DNA of 28,271 bases from Christensenella sp. UBA4636 (lineage in GTDB: Bacteria > Bacillota > Clostridia > Christensenellales > Borkfalkiaceae). Both the position numbers and the translations under genes were made by a program. How positions within the stretch are numbered: position 1 is the stretch's first letter; each line of letters starts with the position of its first letter. The notes under the pieces are model-generated. The model made no database searches, was not told the origin of the DNA, and worked only from the letters and a program-made list of their open reading frames with translations. Positions 7,914 through 16,404 of this stretch are shown here, piece after piece. The stretch is taken from contig DHMS01000003.1 of NCBI GenBank assembly GCA_002405915.1, forward strand, positions 78,862-107,132. Reading direction: 5' to 3'.

Positions 7914-8618
7914 TCACCACTCTATCTCGTCCACGCTCTTGGGGCGTTCGTTCACGACCGTCTTTTCTATCATGCCGCTTTTTATGTAAAACACTTTGTC
8001 GGCAACGTCCTTTATCGCCTGGTTGTGAGTAACAACGACTACGGTTTTTTTGCGTTGTTTGGAAACGTCGTATAGGCATTTAAGAATTTTTTTACCGGTA
8101 ACGTAATCGAGCGCGCCCGTCGGCTCGTCGCATAGCAAAAGTTTAGGGTTTTTGGCGAGCGCGCGGGCAATGGAAACGCGTTGTTGCTCCCCGCCCGAAA
8201 GTTGCGCCGGAAAGTTCGCCATACGCTCTTTAAGCCCCACTTCTTCGAGCGTTTTCTCGGGAGAAAGGTGGTTTTTGCAAATTTCGACGGCGATTTCCAC
8301 GTTTTCAAGCGCGGTAAGGTTTGGCATAAGATTATAGAACTGAAAAACAAACCCCACGTCGTTGCGACGATATTCGCAAAGCCCGCGTTTATTAAGCTCG
8401 GTAACGACCTTCCCGTCAAGAATTATTTTGCCGCTCGTAGCGTTGTCCATTCCGCCCAAGAGGTTCAAAAGAGTGGTTTTTCCCGCTCCTGAACTCCCTA
8501 AAATAACCGCAAATTCGCCTTCGGAAAGGGAAAGCGAAACGTCTGTCAACGCTTTGACTTCCACCTCGCCCGTTTTGTACGTTTTGCACACGTTTTCAAG
8601 CCTCAAAAATCCGTCCAT
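7914..8618 (-). CDS. ABC transporter ATP-binding protein (LolD/MacB type)
   Basis: A 234-residue ATPase that pairs with the FtsX-type permease directly downstream. Walker A is GSSGAGKTT (41-49), the Q loop has Q93, the signature is LSGGEQQ (140-146), Walker B is LLLCDEP with catalytic E165, and the H loop has H198. Length and motifs fit the LolD/MacB/BceA group, which powers mechanotransmission by FtsX-type permeases without classical transport channels. The start follows a consensus AAGGAGGG. It faces the two-component genes across the permease gene, and regulation by that pair is a reasonable guess only. Confidence 0.95.
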   Translation of the reverse strand: MDGFLRLENVCKTYKTGEVEVKALTDVSLSLSEGEFAVILGSSGAGKTTLLNLLGGMDNATSGKIILDGKVVTELNKRGLCEYRRNDVGFVFQFYNLMPNLTALENVEIAVEICKNHLSPEKTLEEVGLKERMANFPAQLSGGEQQRVSIARALAKNPKLLLCDEPTGALDYVTGKKILKCLYDVSKQRKKTVVVVTHNQAIKDVADKVFYIKSGMIEKTVVNERPKSVDEIEW

Positions 8619-8749
8619 AAAAAACCCTCCTTTTCGCCGCTTTTTACGCGCCGATTTGCTTTTTATATATCATATCATATTTTCTAAAAAAAAACTAAAA
8701 TTGCGGCAAAATTTTTTCAGAAAAAACACAAAAAGTTCCGTCAAGCCGA

Positions 8750-8839
8750 AATTGAAAACTTTTCCCGTTTTTAGCAAAAGTTTTCAATTTCAAAATATTC
8801 CGTCCGCAATTTTTAACTTTCAATTTTCAACTTTCAACT
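8750..8839. repeat. Heptamer repeats upstream of the ABC operon
   Basis: TTGAAAAC and TTTTCAAT stretches (8752-8792) form an inverted pair around the centre. They are followed by the shared leader ATTCCGTCCGCAA and then TTTAACT, TTTCAAT, TTTTCAAC and TTTCAAC units up to 8839. This is the same family as the other intergenic tracts. Confidence 0.55.
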
Positions 8840-8845
8840 AAAAAC

Positions 8846-8877
8846 AACGCGCCAGAACAAGACCGTCCGAGCGCGTT
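8846..8877 (-). terminator. Likely terminator of the glycan operon
   Basis: AACGCGC (8846-8852) and GCGCGTT (8871-8877) form a stem with an 18-nt loop. On the minus strand it is followed by GTTTTTAG. It lies 29 nt after the stop of the last lipoprotein gene. The long loop makes it a moderate call. Confidence 0.5.
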
Positions 8878-8906
8878 ATTAAAATTGTTTTAGTGTTTTT
8901 CTGCCT

Positions 8907-9989
8907 TTAAGCGGCTTTTTTCGCCCATGCGAGCGTACCCGTTGTGGCAAGCTCGATGTAGTTAAGGTTCTTTCCGCCCGCCGCGTCGTAATGAGCTTTG
9001 CCGGACATTTCGTTCGTTGCAAACTCTATCACGTTTTCGCCGCGGATAAGGTGCAAGACTGCTTCTACTTCGTAAGTCTGCCAATCCCACCAACCGCCGG
9101 TGTTGTCGCCCGGGTCGAGAGTTATGCCCGTATCTACGGTTTTTCCGTTGACGGTAAGCGTTGACATATCGTCAAGAACGTGATGCCCGTTTATCTGCTT
9201 GCTTATGCAGAAAGTGATTTTTGCCTGCGTTTTTTTGTTGCTCGTAATTCTGAAAGTCACCTTGCCGCCGACGGAAGAAAGGAAAAGATTTTTTACGCAC
9301 TGCTCTTCGCTGCCGTCCGCTCTTTTCTGCCCGCCGCAATACTCGGTCGAAGCCTGGTCTTCGAGTTCGGCGTCCTCCGCTTCGAAGCGAAAAGTCTTGA
9401 CTTCGCCCTCGTTGTTTTCCTCTTCGAATATAAGCTTAACCTTAAAAGTAGCCGACTTGCCGCCGTAAAGCACTTTGACGTCCTGTTCCGCCGTGGAAGT
9501 TATATCGACGGAAGTTTTGTCAATCATGTCGGGCGTAATCTTTATTTCGTCGCTTTCGCCGCCGACGTAGTTCACGCTAAGCACGCCGTCGTCCGCTATC
9601 GCGAAAGGCACTTCGGTATAAACGCTCGTAACGGTCGGGGCTTCCTTTATGCTTACCGAGCTTGCTTTTCTCACAAGCTTAACGGTGAAAGCAACGCTCT
9701 TGCCGCCGTAGTTTATTTTCAACGTTTGTTCTTCGACCGATTTTTTATTGAAGGAAGAAACGTCTATCATTTTAAGCGTAACTTTTACTTCGGCTTTTTT
9801 GTCCTTGGAATACTTTACGGACAAAACCCCGTCGTCGGCGATTTTCAAATCCTCGCCGTATTCGCTCGTAACGGTCGGCGCATTCTTTAAAATAATGGCT
9901 TCCGCCGAAGGTTCTTTGCCGCACCCTACCGCAGCAAGGCAGGCAACAAAAAGTGATAAGGTTAAAATAATCGATATGATTTTTTTCAT
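8907..9989 (-). CDS. Lipoprotein with two Ig-like repeats and a CBM-like domain
   Basis: A 360-residue exported lipoprotein. The signal peptide ends in AAVGC with the lipid-bearing Cys at 23. Two consecutive bacterial Ig-like (group 3 style) repeats follow, about 33-108 and 112-187. They share the pattern APTVTS, IADDGVLSV, DMID and YGGKS with F-V-KL at the end. The C-terminal domain (about 200-360) opens with FRFEAEDAEL and ends LNYIELATTGTLAW, the layout of CBM6/CBM35-type carbohydrate-binding modules. The same ending is seen in the upstream lipoprotein and in the membrane XRE regulator. No catalytic motif is visible, so a surface binding role for glycan is inferred. It starts 43 nt after the previous gene with AAGGAG and ends the operon. 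Confidence 0.85.
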   Translation of the reverse strand: MKKIISIILTLSLFVACLAAVGCGKEPSAEAIILKNAPTVTSEYGEDLKIADDGVLSVKYSKDKKAEVKVTLKMIDVSSFNKKSVEEQTLKINYGGKSVAFTVKLVRKASSVSIKEAPTVTSVYTEVPFAIADDGVLSVNYVGGESDEIKITPDMIDKTSVDITSTAEQDVKVLYGGKSATFKVKLIFEEENNEGEVKTFRFEAEDAELEDQASTEYCGGQKRADGSEEQCVKNLFLSSVGGKVTFRITSNKKTQAKITFCISKQINGHHVLDDMSTLTVNGKTVDTGITLDPGDNTGGWWDWQTYEVEAVLHLIRGENVIEFATNEMSGKAHYDAAGGKNLNYIELATTGTLAWAKKAA

Positions 9990-10032
9990 GAATATTGCTC
10001 CTTTTTGTCAAATAATCGACTTATAGCGCGAC

Positions 10033-11589
10033 TTATGCGTTCTTCGTCCATTCAAGGAAGAGGTCTGTGAAGAACGTTATTTTGTCTAAGTTCGCTCCGC
10101 CCACAACTTCAAGCTCGATAACGTTTTCGCCTTTTACAAGGTCTATTTTTGTTTCGACTAAGTGCGCAAAGCAGTAATACGGGGTCAAGCCCGTCCAATA
10201 ACCTACGGTTAAAGAGCCTATCGTTATCTGTTTTCCGTTTACGCGCAAAATAAACTTATCCTCGAACGTTAACGGGTCGGGTCTGTTCATGTCTATGCCG
10301 AGTATTGCTTTGCCCGCGTCGTCGGCATTTATGTTGAACACAACCTTGTCGCCCGCCTTGTTGAGCGCACCGACGGATTTTCCGCCGGAAGCCGGAGCGT
10401 AATTAAGCTCGCCAGCGGTCGGCGTTTCAATCATTACGCCTTCGGGCAAAACCGCGTCTTCCGCTTCGAAGTCGAAAACGGAGCCTTTCGCAAGTTTTAC
10501 TTCGCTGTCCGTCGTCGTGATTTTGAAGCAGTCTAAGTTAGCTTCTTTCAGCCCCTTATCGACGAGCGTAAGAACTATAACGTTTTCGCCCGCTTTAAGA
10601 TTGACGTTAACGTCGCAAGAACCGCCGAAGTTTGCGTAGGTGTTGCCGCCCCAACCGTTACCCTTTACAGCGCCCACGGTTACGGCTTCGCCGTTTACGC
10701 TAAGCGTAAAGACTTTTTCGAAAGTAAAATCGTCGGGCTTGTTGTTGACTATTCCGAGCGTCGCCGCCGTCGCCTTTTCGCTCGTCACTTTGAGCGTGAC
10801 CGTCGCGCCGTTAGACATTTCCGCAAACGTCATATATCTGACTTTGCTTACGACCGAAGCGAATTTCGCCTCGGGATATTCGAATTTGACTTTTCCGCTT
10901 ACATCTGCGTCCTCCGCTTCGAAAACGTAAGTTACTTTTGCGGATTGCGCCCATTTTGCGTAAAGCGTGACGTCTGCTTTGAGCGGCTTAGTCGCAAGAG
11001 AGTCTTTATCGAATGCCTTTGTCAAAGCTCTGTCATAATACCAACCGACGAAGGTAAAGTTTTCTCTTGTCGGCGCGGTCGGTAATTCAATCGTTTTGCC
11101 GTCGCTTTCAACGGGGCTTATCGCGTTTCCGCCCATCGCGTTGAAGCACACGTTGTAAACGGGCGTTTTTTTGACGGTAATCGTAAACTCCGCGCTCTTG
11201 CCCATATAAGTGACGGTCACCTTCTTTTCACCCTCGACGTTCATGTCGGGCGCGGATAATTCGCACTCGGCGATTTCGATTGTTTTCGTCGTGTTGTCGC
11301 TCATCTTTGCGGTGACGATAAGCCCTTCCGCGGTAAAAGTTTCGCCCGCTTCGTAAAAAATCTTAGCGGCGGATATGTCGAGCGTTATTTCCTTTAACGT
11401 CACTTCGACAGAAGAAGAATCGCCGCCGGTCGAGGACGAAGAGTCGCCGCCCGTGGAAGAAATCGGGGGATTAGCCGACGAAGAAGAATCGTCGCTGATT
11501 TTGATATCGCAAGCCGTAAAAAGCATTACGGACAAAGCCGTTACGACTGATAAAACGACCGCCAAAAATCTGTTTAATTTAGTTTTCAT
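10033..11589 (-). CDS. Lipoprotein with Ig-like, InlB-type repeat and two CBM-like domains
   Basis: A 518-residue exported lipoprotein with lipobox LFTAC (Cys 27) and a flexible Ser/Gly/Asp linker (about 34-60). A group 3 Ig-like domain (about 64-140) contains YEAGETF and ends YMGKSAEFTITV. A Listeria-Bacteroides/InlB B-type repeat (about 144-217) has FVGWYYD and ends LYAKW. Two homologous CBM6/35-like domains begin FEAEDADV (about 222) and FEAEDAVL (about 371). Each contains a strand such as FILRVNGKQITIGS followed by KGENVIEL, closely matching the two outside domains of the XRE regulator. The start overlaps the GH3 stop by 11 nt with AGGTAG upstream, indicating translational coupling. A role in binding polysaccharide for the GH3 enzyme is inferred. 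Confidence 0.87.
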   Translation of the reverse strand: MKTKLNRFLAVVLSVVTALSVMLFTACDIKISDDSSSSANPPISSTGGDSSSSTGGDSSSVEVTLKEITLDISAAKIFYEAGETFTAEGLIVTAKMSDNTTKTIEIAECELSAPDMNVEGEKKVTVTYMGKSAEFTITVKKTPVYNVCFNAMGGNAISPVESDGKTIELPTAPTRENFTFVGWYYDRALTKAFDKDSLATKPLKADVTLYAKWAQSAKVTYVFEAEDADVSGKVKFEYPEAKFASVVSKVRYMTFAEMSNGATVTLKVTSEKATAATLGIVNNKPDDFTFEKVFTLSVNGEAVTVGAVKGNGWGGNTYANFGGSCDVNVNLKAGENVIVLTLVDKGLKEANLDCFKITTTDSEVKLAKGSVFDFEAEDAVLPEGVMIETPTAGELNYAPASGGKSVGALNKAGDKVVFNINADDAGKAILGIDMNRPDPLTFEDKFILRVNGKQITIGSLTVGYWTGLTPYYCFAHLVETKIDLVKGENVIELEVVGGANLDKITFFTDLFLEWTKNA

Positions 11590-14554
11590 CGTTTTCTACC
11601 TCTGTTTTTATTTTTTTATTTTTACCGAACACGAAGCTCACGACAAGCATCGCCGCGGAAGCCGCCGTCAGTACGGCAAAAGTAATTATGAGTGCGGTTA
11701 TAGTCGTTCTCCACCAAGGCGTGAGCGTAACTATTCTCGTAGATGCGGAAAGCCCGTTCATTGCGTTTGTCTTTGTGAGGACGTATAAAACCCTATGCGT
11801 GGATTCGCGTATAGCAAGCGTAATTGCGGGCGAATCTTTATACTTATCGAGGGCTTTTTTACCGCCGCCGCACATAAACAAGTCGTTGCCGGCGCGTATG
11901 CCGTCCACGTAGTTAGCCATAAGCGCGTAACCGTTTCCGTCCGACTGAACAAAGCCTATAAAGCCCCATTCGCCGCGTAAAACGTCCGTCATCATTCCTT
12001 TGTGCGCGCCCGACCAAAGCGTGCCAACGCGGTTAAACGAGGACATTACGGAAAGCATTTCGCCGCGACCCTTCGCCGAAGCAAACTCGAAAGCTTTAAG
12101 ATAAATTTCCCTTATAGCCTGCTCGTTCGCCCACACGCTTACGCCGTTGCGGTTTACTTCCTGGTCGTTCAAAGCGTAATGCTTTGCTTGCGCGCCGCCG
12201 CCGTTGGACTGTATGCCCTTAACTTCCGCTTCGCACATAAGCCCCGAAAGAACGGCGTCTTCCGAATAATATTCGCCGTTTCTTCCTCCGAAAGCCGAAC
12301 GATGAATGTTCGCGCCGGGCGCGTAAATGAAGGTGAAGCCGCAAGCGAGATTGTCCTCGCCTAAGCAAACGCCGATTTCGTAAGCTATTTCGGTATTGAA
12401 AGCCGAAGCTATTATGTTTTCGCTCGGATAACACATACCGAGCCCTATGACCTTGCCGTCCGGCAAATAATTAAGCCCGGCCGGTCCGTCGCGATTTTCC
12501 GTTCCCGGCGCGGCAACGCTTTCAAGACTTTGAGTAGCGCACCATGCGTTGCATATTAAGTACGCTTGCTCGGTAAAGCTCGTTTCGTCGAGAAGCGTAT
12601 CCCAAAGCGCGTGGTCGTAAGGGAGTTCTTTCCCGTCCGTATCCTTCCACAAGCTGAAAAGCGTAAGCCCGTTTTTTTGTTCGTATGCGGGAACCTCGTC
12701 GAATTCGTCTTCCGTCCAACTCTTGCCGTAATCAAGCCCTTCGAGCAGTTTTTCGGTAAGGTTAAGCGTTACTTTTTTCGGGTAAGTGCCTTGCCAGTCG
12801 GAGCGTGAAAGATAAGTGACTTTTCCTATGCCGAGTTCGGCTTTGTTCACGTCCGCGTCGTCGAATTTGTTTGTTATTTCTTCGTCGGTATACTGAGATT
12901 TCGTGACGGAAAGGTCCTCTTTTACGTCGAATTCTTTAACGAATTCGGCATTCGCGCCGTCTACGGAATATCCCTTTTTAGAAAGTATGTTGTTCACCGC
13001 GGCGTGCGCGTTTTCGGCAACGGCGAGATAATACTTTCCGCCGTCCGTTATGTAGCTTTTAACGCCGTTCGCGTCGTAAGTTTTGAGTTCGGTTTTTTCA
13101 ACGCTCACCTTAACCGTGTCCGATTCGCCCGGAGCAAGAATTTTCGTCTTATTAAACCCTACGAGGTTTACGGAAGCTTGTTCTATTCCGTTGTCCTTGT
13201 CATACTGCGTGTACGGTTTTTGCAAGTAAACCTGAACGACTTCCTTGCCGGAATATTTTGCGCCCGTGTTTTTAACGTTAACGCTCACTTCGTAAGTTTT
13301 CGCCGTTTCGCTCACCTTAAAATCGGAAAATGCAAACGTGGTGTACGAAAGCCCGTAACCGAACGAAAAAGCAACCTCGTCGTCATAATTCCAATTGCCT
13401 TTGCCGTTCTTCACGCCCGCCGAGGACGAAGCGTTGCCCTCATTAAGCACCGTGTCCTCGTACCTCGTTTCGTAATACTTGTAGCCGACGTATATGCCCT
13501 CGGCGTAAGCGACGTATTTTAAGTTCTTCTCGGTCGAGTCGGTGTTGCCTTGTCTTGATAAAAGTTTTTTGTAAACGGGGTTAGAAGCAAATTCGCTTGC
13601 GCCGGCGTAATCGTAGTTACCCGAGTTCTCGGTTGACGGCGCGGAAAAACTGTTGTACACGAACGTGTCGGATAGTTTTCCGCTCGGAGTAACCGCTCCG
13701 CTCACAAGGTCGGCAACCGAATCGGGACCGCTCGTTCCGCCTAAGCCCACCCACAAACATGCGTCGATATCCGACCTATAGGCGGATATTTTGTCAAACT
13801 GAACGCCCATCGACACGGTGTTGAGTATGAGAATTATCTTTGAAAGCTTGCCGGATTTTTTCATTGCGACAAGGTTTTCGAGATGATTTTTTTCGGCTTC
13901 CGAAAGAGCTGTTAAGTTGCCGTTTTCGCCGTCGCTGCCCGTCATGTAAAGGTCGCACCCTTCCGAGCCTTTGCGTGAAATAACGTACAAACCGTACCCC
14001 GAAGAAGTAAGAGTGTTTATCTCGTTACTCCATGGCGTTTCGTTTACGGCTCCAGTTCCGCCTCCGTAAGAGCGTGTGGAATAAAAATTCCAAAGCTCAT
14101 TGTTGACCGTGTAGCCTTTTTGTTCGAACGCCGCTTTCAGTCTCGGCGTTTCACTCATTCTCACCCCGCCCGAACCGTCGGTCACGAACGCGTAATTATA
14201 GCTTCTTCCGCCGTAAAAGTTGATTGTTTTCGACTTGTCGGTCAAAGGCAAAGCGTTGCCGTCGTTCCATAAAAGCACGGAACCTTCGTTGTTTGCGTTC
14301 TTCGCTATCTGTTTGTCGTACGCATACAACGCTTCCTTGTCGGCAGTGCCGTCGGTCTTTGCAAACTTATACTTATAATAAGTTTTATCCTCGAAGTCGG
14401 TAAAATCATCCTCCACCAGCTCGAACGTTTTACAGTTGAAATATGAGTTTATAGCCGCCGCATAATAGTCCGCTATCGGGCTGCCCACGCAAAAAGCGAT
14501 AAGCAACACCGCGAAAACGGCGGTTAAAACAGTCCATAAGGTTTTTTTGAACAA
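11579..14554 (-). CDS. Membrane-anchored GH3 glycoside hydrolase, permuted domain order
   Basis: A 991-residue GH3 family enzyme (beta-glucosidase-like) with reversed domain order. The usual C-terminal alpha/beta domain comes first (about 88-320: NEGSVLLWNDGNALPL, GLGGTSGPDSV, PSGKLSDTF), then a fibronectin-III-like domain (about 395-520: FGYGLSYTTF, GKEVVQVYL). The usual N-terminal barrel is last (about 690-900: RDGPAGLNY, AKHYALNDQE, SSFNRVGTLWSG). The nucleophile is D872 in FVQSDGNG; most family members have SDW, so the Trp is replaced by Gly. A hydrophobic anchor near residues 5-27 and a second span near 950-975 followed by a basic tail suggest both ends are in the membrane with the enzyme outside. 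Permuted GH3 enzymes are known from rumen Clostridia such as Ruminococcus albus and Butyrivibrio. The start is TTG, chosen for the perfect AGGAGG eight bases before it. Substrate is not determined. Confidence 0.9.
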   Translation of the reverse strand: MFKKTLWTVLTAVFAVLLIAFCVGSPIADYYAAAINSYFNCKTFELVEDDFTDFEDKTYYKYKFAKTDGTADKEALYAYDKQIAKNANNEGSVLLWNDGNALPLTDKSKTINFYGGRSYNYAFVTDGSGGVRMSETPRLKAAFEQKGYTVNNELWNFYSTRSYGGGTGAVNETPWSNEINTLTSSGYGLYVISRKGSEGCDLYMTGSDGENGNLTALSEAEKNHLENLVAMKKSGKLSKIILILNTVSMGVQFDKISAYRSDIDACLWVGLGGTSGPDSVADLVSGAVTPSGKLSDTFVYNSFSAPSTENSGNYDYAGASEFASNPVYKKLLSRQGNTDSTEKNLKYVAYAEGIYVGYKYYETRYEDTVLNEGNASSSAGVKNGKGNWNYDDEVAFSFGYGLSYTTFAFSDFKVSETAKTYEVSVNVKNTGAKYSGKEVVQVYLQKPYTQYDKDNGIEQASVNLVGFNKTKILAPGESDTVKVSVEKTELKTYDANGVKSYITDGGKYYLAVAENAHAAVNNILSKKGYSVDGANAEFVKEFDVKEDLSVTKSQYTDEEITNKFDDADVNKAELGIGKVTYLSRSDWQGTYPKKVTLNLTEKLLEGLDYGKSWTEDEFDEVPAYEQKNGLTLFSLWKDTDGKELPYDHALWDTLLDETSFTEQAYLICNAWCATQSLESVAAPGTENRDGPAGLNYLPDGKVIGLGMCYPSENIIASAFNTEIAYEIGVCLGEDNLACGFTFIYAPGANIHRSAFGGRNGEYYSEDAVLSGLMCEAEVKGIQSNGGGAQAKHYALNDQEVNRNGVSVWANEQAIREIYLKAFEFASAKGRGEMLSVMSSFNRVGTLWSGAHKGMMTDVLRGEWGFIGFVQSDGNGYALMANYVDGIRAGNDLFMCGGGKKALDKYKDSPAITLAIRESTHRVLYVLTKTNAMNGLSASTRIVTLTPWWRTTITALIITFAVLTAASAAMLVVSFVFGKNKKIKTEVENDEN

Positions 14555-14585
14555 ACCTTAAACCTCCTATATTATTTATTTTTCA

Positions 14586-14606
14586 CGCTTCGCTGCAGTC
14601 GAAGCG
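14586..14606. promoter_or_regulatory. Dyad in the GH3 leader, candidate operator
   Basis: CGCTTCG (14586-14592) and CGAAGCG (14600-14606) are a perfect 7-bp inverted repeat around CTGCAGT, itself containing a palindrome. It lies in the 91-nt gap between the XRE regulator and the GH3 gene. No U run follows on the minus strand, so it is not a good terminator. An operator for the XRE protein or an mRNA hairpin are both possible. Confidence 0.4.
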
Positions 14607-14645
14607 ATAAAATCTTAAATGTTTAGTATAATGTTAAAGTTTTCT

Positions 14646-15884
14646 CTATCTTTTTTTGACGAACGAAAGAGAAGCCGAAGTAGTAAAGCTTATTCCGTCA
14701 AAATTAGCAGGCATGTCCCAAAACGAAAATTCTATTTCGTTTTCGCCGTCTCTTAGCATAATCCAAACGCTTACAGGCTCGAAAAAGCAAGCTTCCGTAT
14801 CGGAATCGCCCGTTGCCAAACCCTTAACGCCGCCGACGGTAATTTGTTCGCCGTTCACGGACAAAGTATATTTGTTTTCAAAGTTGAACGTATACGGGCG
14901 GTTCAGAAAGATATCCATCGGCAAGCAAATTTTACCCTTAGAGTTCACGGTAAATATTAGTTTTCCGGCATTTTCGTCGCTCGTTTTTATCAGTTCTCCG
15001 ACGTATTTGCCGCCGTGCGCGTTTTTAGAATAAAACTCCGAAATTCTGCAAGACTCCGTTTTGGCGTCCTCGGCTTCGATAAAAATTTCTTTTCTTGCGG
15101 AAAACAAACGCGTGGCGCAAGTTATTTCTATTTTGTCGATATTGACGTTCAGCCCGTCGATTATCTGTATTTTGATTGAGTTTTTACCCTTTTTCAGTTC
15201 AATCGGCAGCGTGACGGCTTCGCCGAAGTTATAAAACTTTGTCTGTTCGTCGCCGTTCCAGCCAAGCCCCGGCACCGTTCCGACGCTTAATTTTTTATCG
15301 TTGACGTAAAGAATGAATTTATCCTCGAATTTAAACGAAAACGTACGCGTGAGCGATATTCCGAGAGTAGCTTTAACGCCGCGTTCGGCGCAAAATTTGA
15401 AGACAAGGCTTTCGCCCTCGCCGTGAAGCCATGCCGAAACGGCTTTTCCGCTCGCGTTTTCGGCTTTTTCGATTTTGAAACAATCCGTAAAAACGCTTTC
15501 TTCCGCTTCAAAGACGTAAGTTGCTTCTTCGTAGGTTTTGTTTAAATCGAAAAAAAGAAAACAAAACCCGACAATTGCGGCAAGCGCGCAAACGGCGGCG
15601 GAAATTATTATCGTTCGCCGATATTTTTTGCTTTTTAAGGGCTGCTCCGCGTTTTCGGCTACTTCCTCATTTTCGCCGGTATCGTTCCCGACAAGGCGGT
15701 CAATCGAAATATTAAGCATCGCGGCAATTCTCGGAAGCTCCTCTATGTCCGGTAGCCCCTTACCAAGCTCCCAACGGCTTATGGTTTTGTCCGACACGAA
15801 CAATGAATCCGCAAGCTGTTGTTGCGTAAGCCCCTTTTCTTTCCTGAACTTTTTTATATGTTCGCCGATAATCTTTGCGTTCAT
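14646..15884 (-). CDS. XRE-family membrane regulator with outside CBM-like domains
   Basis: A 412-residue protein with an XRE (Cro/CI) helix-turn-helix at its N-terminus (about 5-65: KGLTQQQLADSLFVS, KTISRWELGKGLPD). An acidic linker and a basic KSKKYRR stop sequence (84-90) precede one membrane span (about 91-112). Two CBM6/35-like domains follow: 122-257, opening TYVFEAEES, and about 266-408, opening IFIEAEDAK. Positive-inside topology puts DNA binding in the cytoplasm and the binding domains outside. These match the domains of the lipoprotein gene downstream, e.g. FEDKFILYVNDKKLSVG here and FEDKFILRVNGKQITIG there. A consensus promoter lies upstream and GAAGGGA precedes the start. It is probably a one-component glycan sensor controlling itself and the GH3 operon; sensing and target are inferred. 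Confidence 0.88.
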   Translation of the reverse strand: MNAKIIGEHIKKFRKEKGLTQQQLADSLFVSDKTISRWELGKGLPDIEELPRIAAMLNISIDRLVGNDTGENEEVAENAEQPLKSKKYRRTIIISAAVCALAAIVGFCFLFFDLNKTYEEATYVFEAEESVFTDCFKIEKAENASGKAVSAWLHGEGESLVFKFCAERGVKATLGISLTRTFSFKFEDKFILYVNDKKLSVGTVPGLGWNGDEQTKFYNFGEAVTLPIELKKGKNSIKIQIIDGLNVNIDKIEITCATRLFSARKEIFIEAEDAKTESCRISEFYSKNAHGGKYVGELIKTSDENAGKLIFTVNSKGKICLPMDIFLNRPYTFNFENKYTLSVNGEQITVGGVKGLATGDSDTEACFFEPVSVWIMLRDGENEIEFSFWDMPANFDGISFTTSASLSFVKKR

Positions 15885-15912
15885 TTTTTCCCTTCCGTTT
15901 CTTTCTGCTTAC

Positions 15913-15941
15913 ATTATAACAGATTGCGTTCACATTTTCAA
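15913..15941 (-). promoter_or_regulatory. Sigma-A promoter of the XRE/GH3 operon
   Basis: Read on the minus strand, TTGAAA (15936-15941) is 17 nt from a perfect TATAAT (15913-15918). Transcription would start near 15906, giving a leader of about 22 nt before the XRE start codon. Confidence 0.75.
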
Positions 15942-16019
15942 GACCTTTTGCAAAATTTGTTTCTCTCGTTGCGTGAGATACGTTTTTTCTCCGCCGTGTT
16001 TTTTGAAAAGCAACTAAAA

Positions 16020-16060
16020 AAGTCCGTCTATAAGCCGATTATCGACATATAGACGGACTT
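16020..16060 (-). terminator. Terminator-like nested hairpin upstream of the XRE promoter
   Basis: AAGTCCGTCTATA (16020-16032) pairs perfectly over 13 bp with TATAGACGGACTT (16048-16060). The loop holds GCCGATTATCGAC. On the minus strand a run of six T follows (ACTTTTTTAG). No gene ends here, so it may insulate the XRE promoter from read-through. It aligns with the hairpin at 5691-5733, including the shared core CGATTATCGAC. Confidence 0.6.
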
Positions 16061-16128
16061 CTATTTGATATTAAGAACTTTTCGATTTCCTTGCCGATAG
16101 CGGAAGAGCTTTTAAAATAATTTACGCA

Positions 16129-16212
16129 TATCCGCAAATTTCAATTTTCAACTTGCGCAACGCGCGCATATTTCACCCGCAATTTTTGATTTATATATAT
16201 ATCGTTTTTAAT
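16129..16212. repeat. Intergenic repeat fragments and AT stretch
   Basis: Part of the 564-bp gene-free stretch 15885-16448. It holds TTTCAATTTTCAAC heptamers (16140-16153), a single hairpin fragment TTGCGCAACGCGCGCATAT resembling the last unit of array B, another CCGCAATTTTTG leader, and an alternating TA stretch (16192-16201). No gene is seen. Confidence 0.45.
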
Positions 16213-16226
16213 CAATCCTCTTTCGC

Positions 16227-16335
16227 TCGCACTTTATGTGCGAATATCGATTGCCACTTGTGGCAAATATCGACCGCTTGAAAAGCGGCATATCGATTGC
16301 GCCCTCGGCGCAAATATCGAGCGCGCAACGCGCGC
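16227..16335. repeat. Array B: five variable-stem hairpins joined by ATATCGA
   Basis: Hairpins are TCGCAC/GTGCGA (16227-16243), TTGCCA/TGGCAA (16251-16266), CCGCTT/AAGCGG (16274-16288), TTGCGCC/GGCGCAA (16297-16313) and GCGCGC/GCGCGC (16321-16335). Linker ATATCGA occurs at 16244, 16267, 16290 and 16314, then ATATT at 16336. The period is 22-24 bp. Loops are 3-5 nt. It has the same design and the same number of units as array A at 137-242, but mostly different stems. Confidence 0.78.
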
Positions 16336-16338
16336 ATA

Positions 16339-16390
16339 TTTTCACCTTTCAACTTTCAACTTGCGAAACACGCATATTCAAACTTTCAAT
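16339..16390. repeat. Heptamer tract after array B
   Basis: TTTCACC, TTTCAAC, TTTCAAC and related units follow array B directly, just as heptamers follow array A at 256-292. The array and the heptamers therefore travel as one composite unit. Confidence 0.55.
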
Positions 16391-16404
16391 TATAAAAAAA
16401 TTTC

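Noticed and set aside
14586..14606. Terminator between the XRE gene and GH3
   Set aside because: There is no U run on either side in the transcribed direction, so read-through into GH3 is expected.
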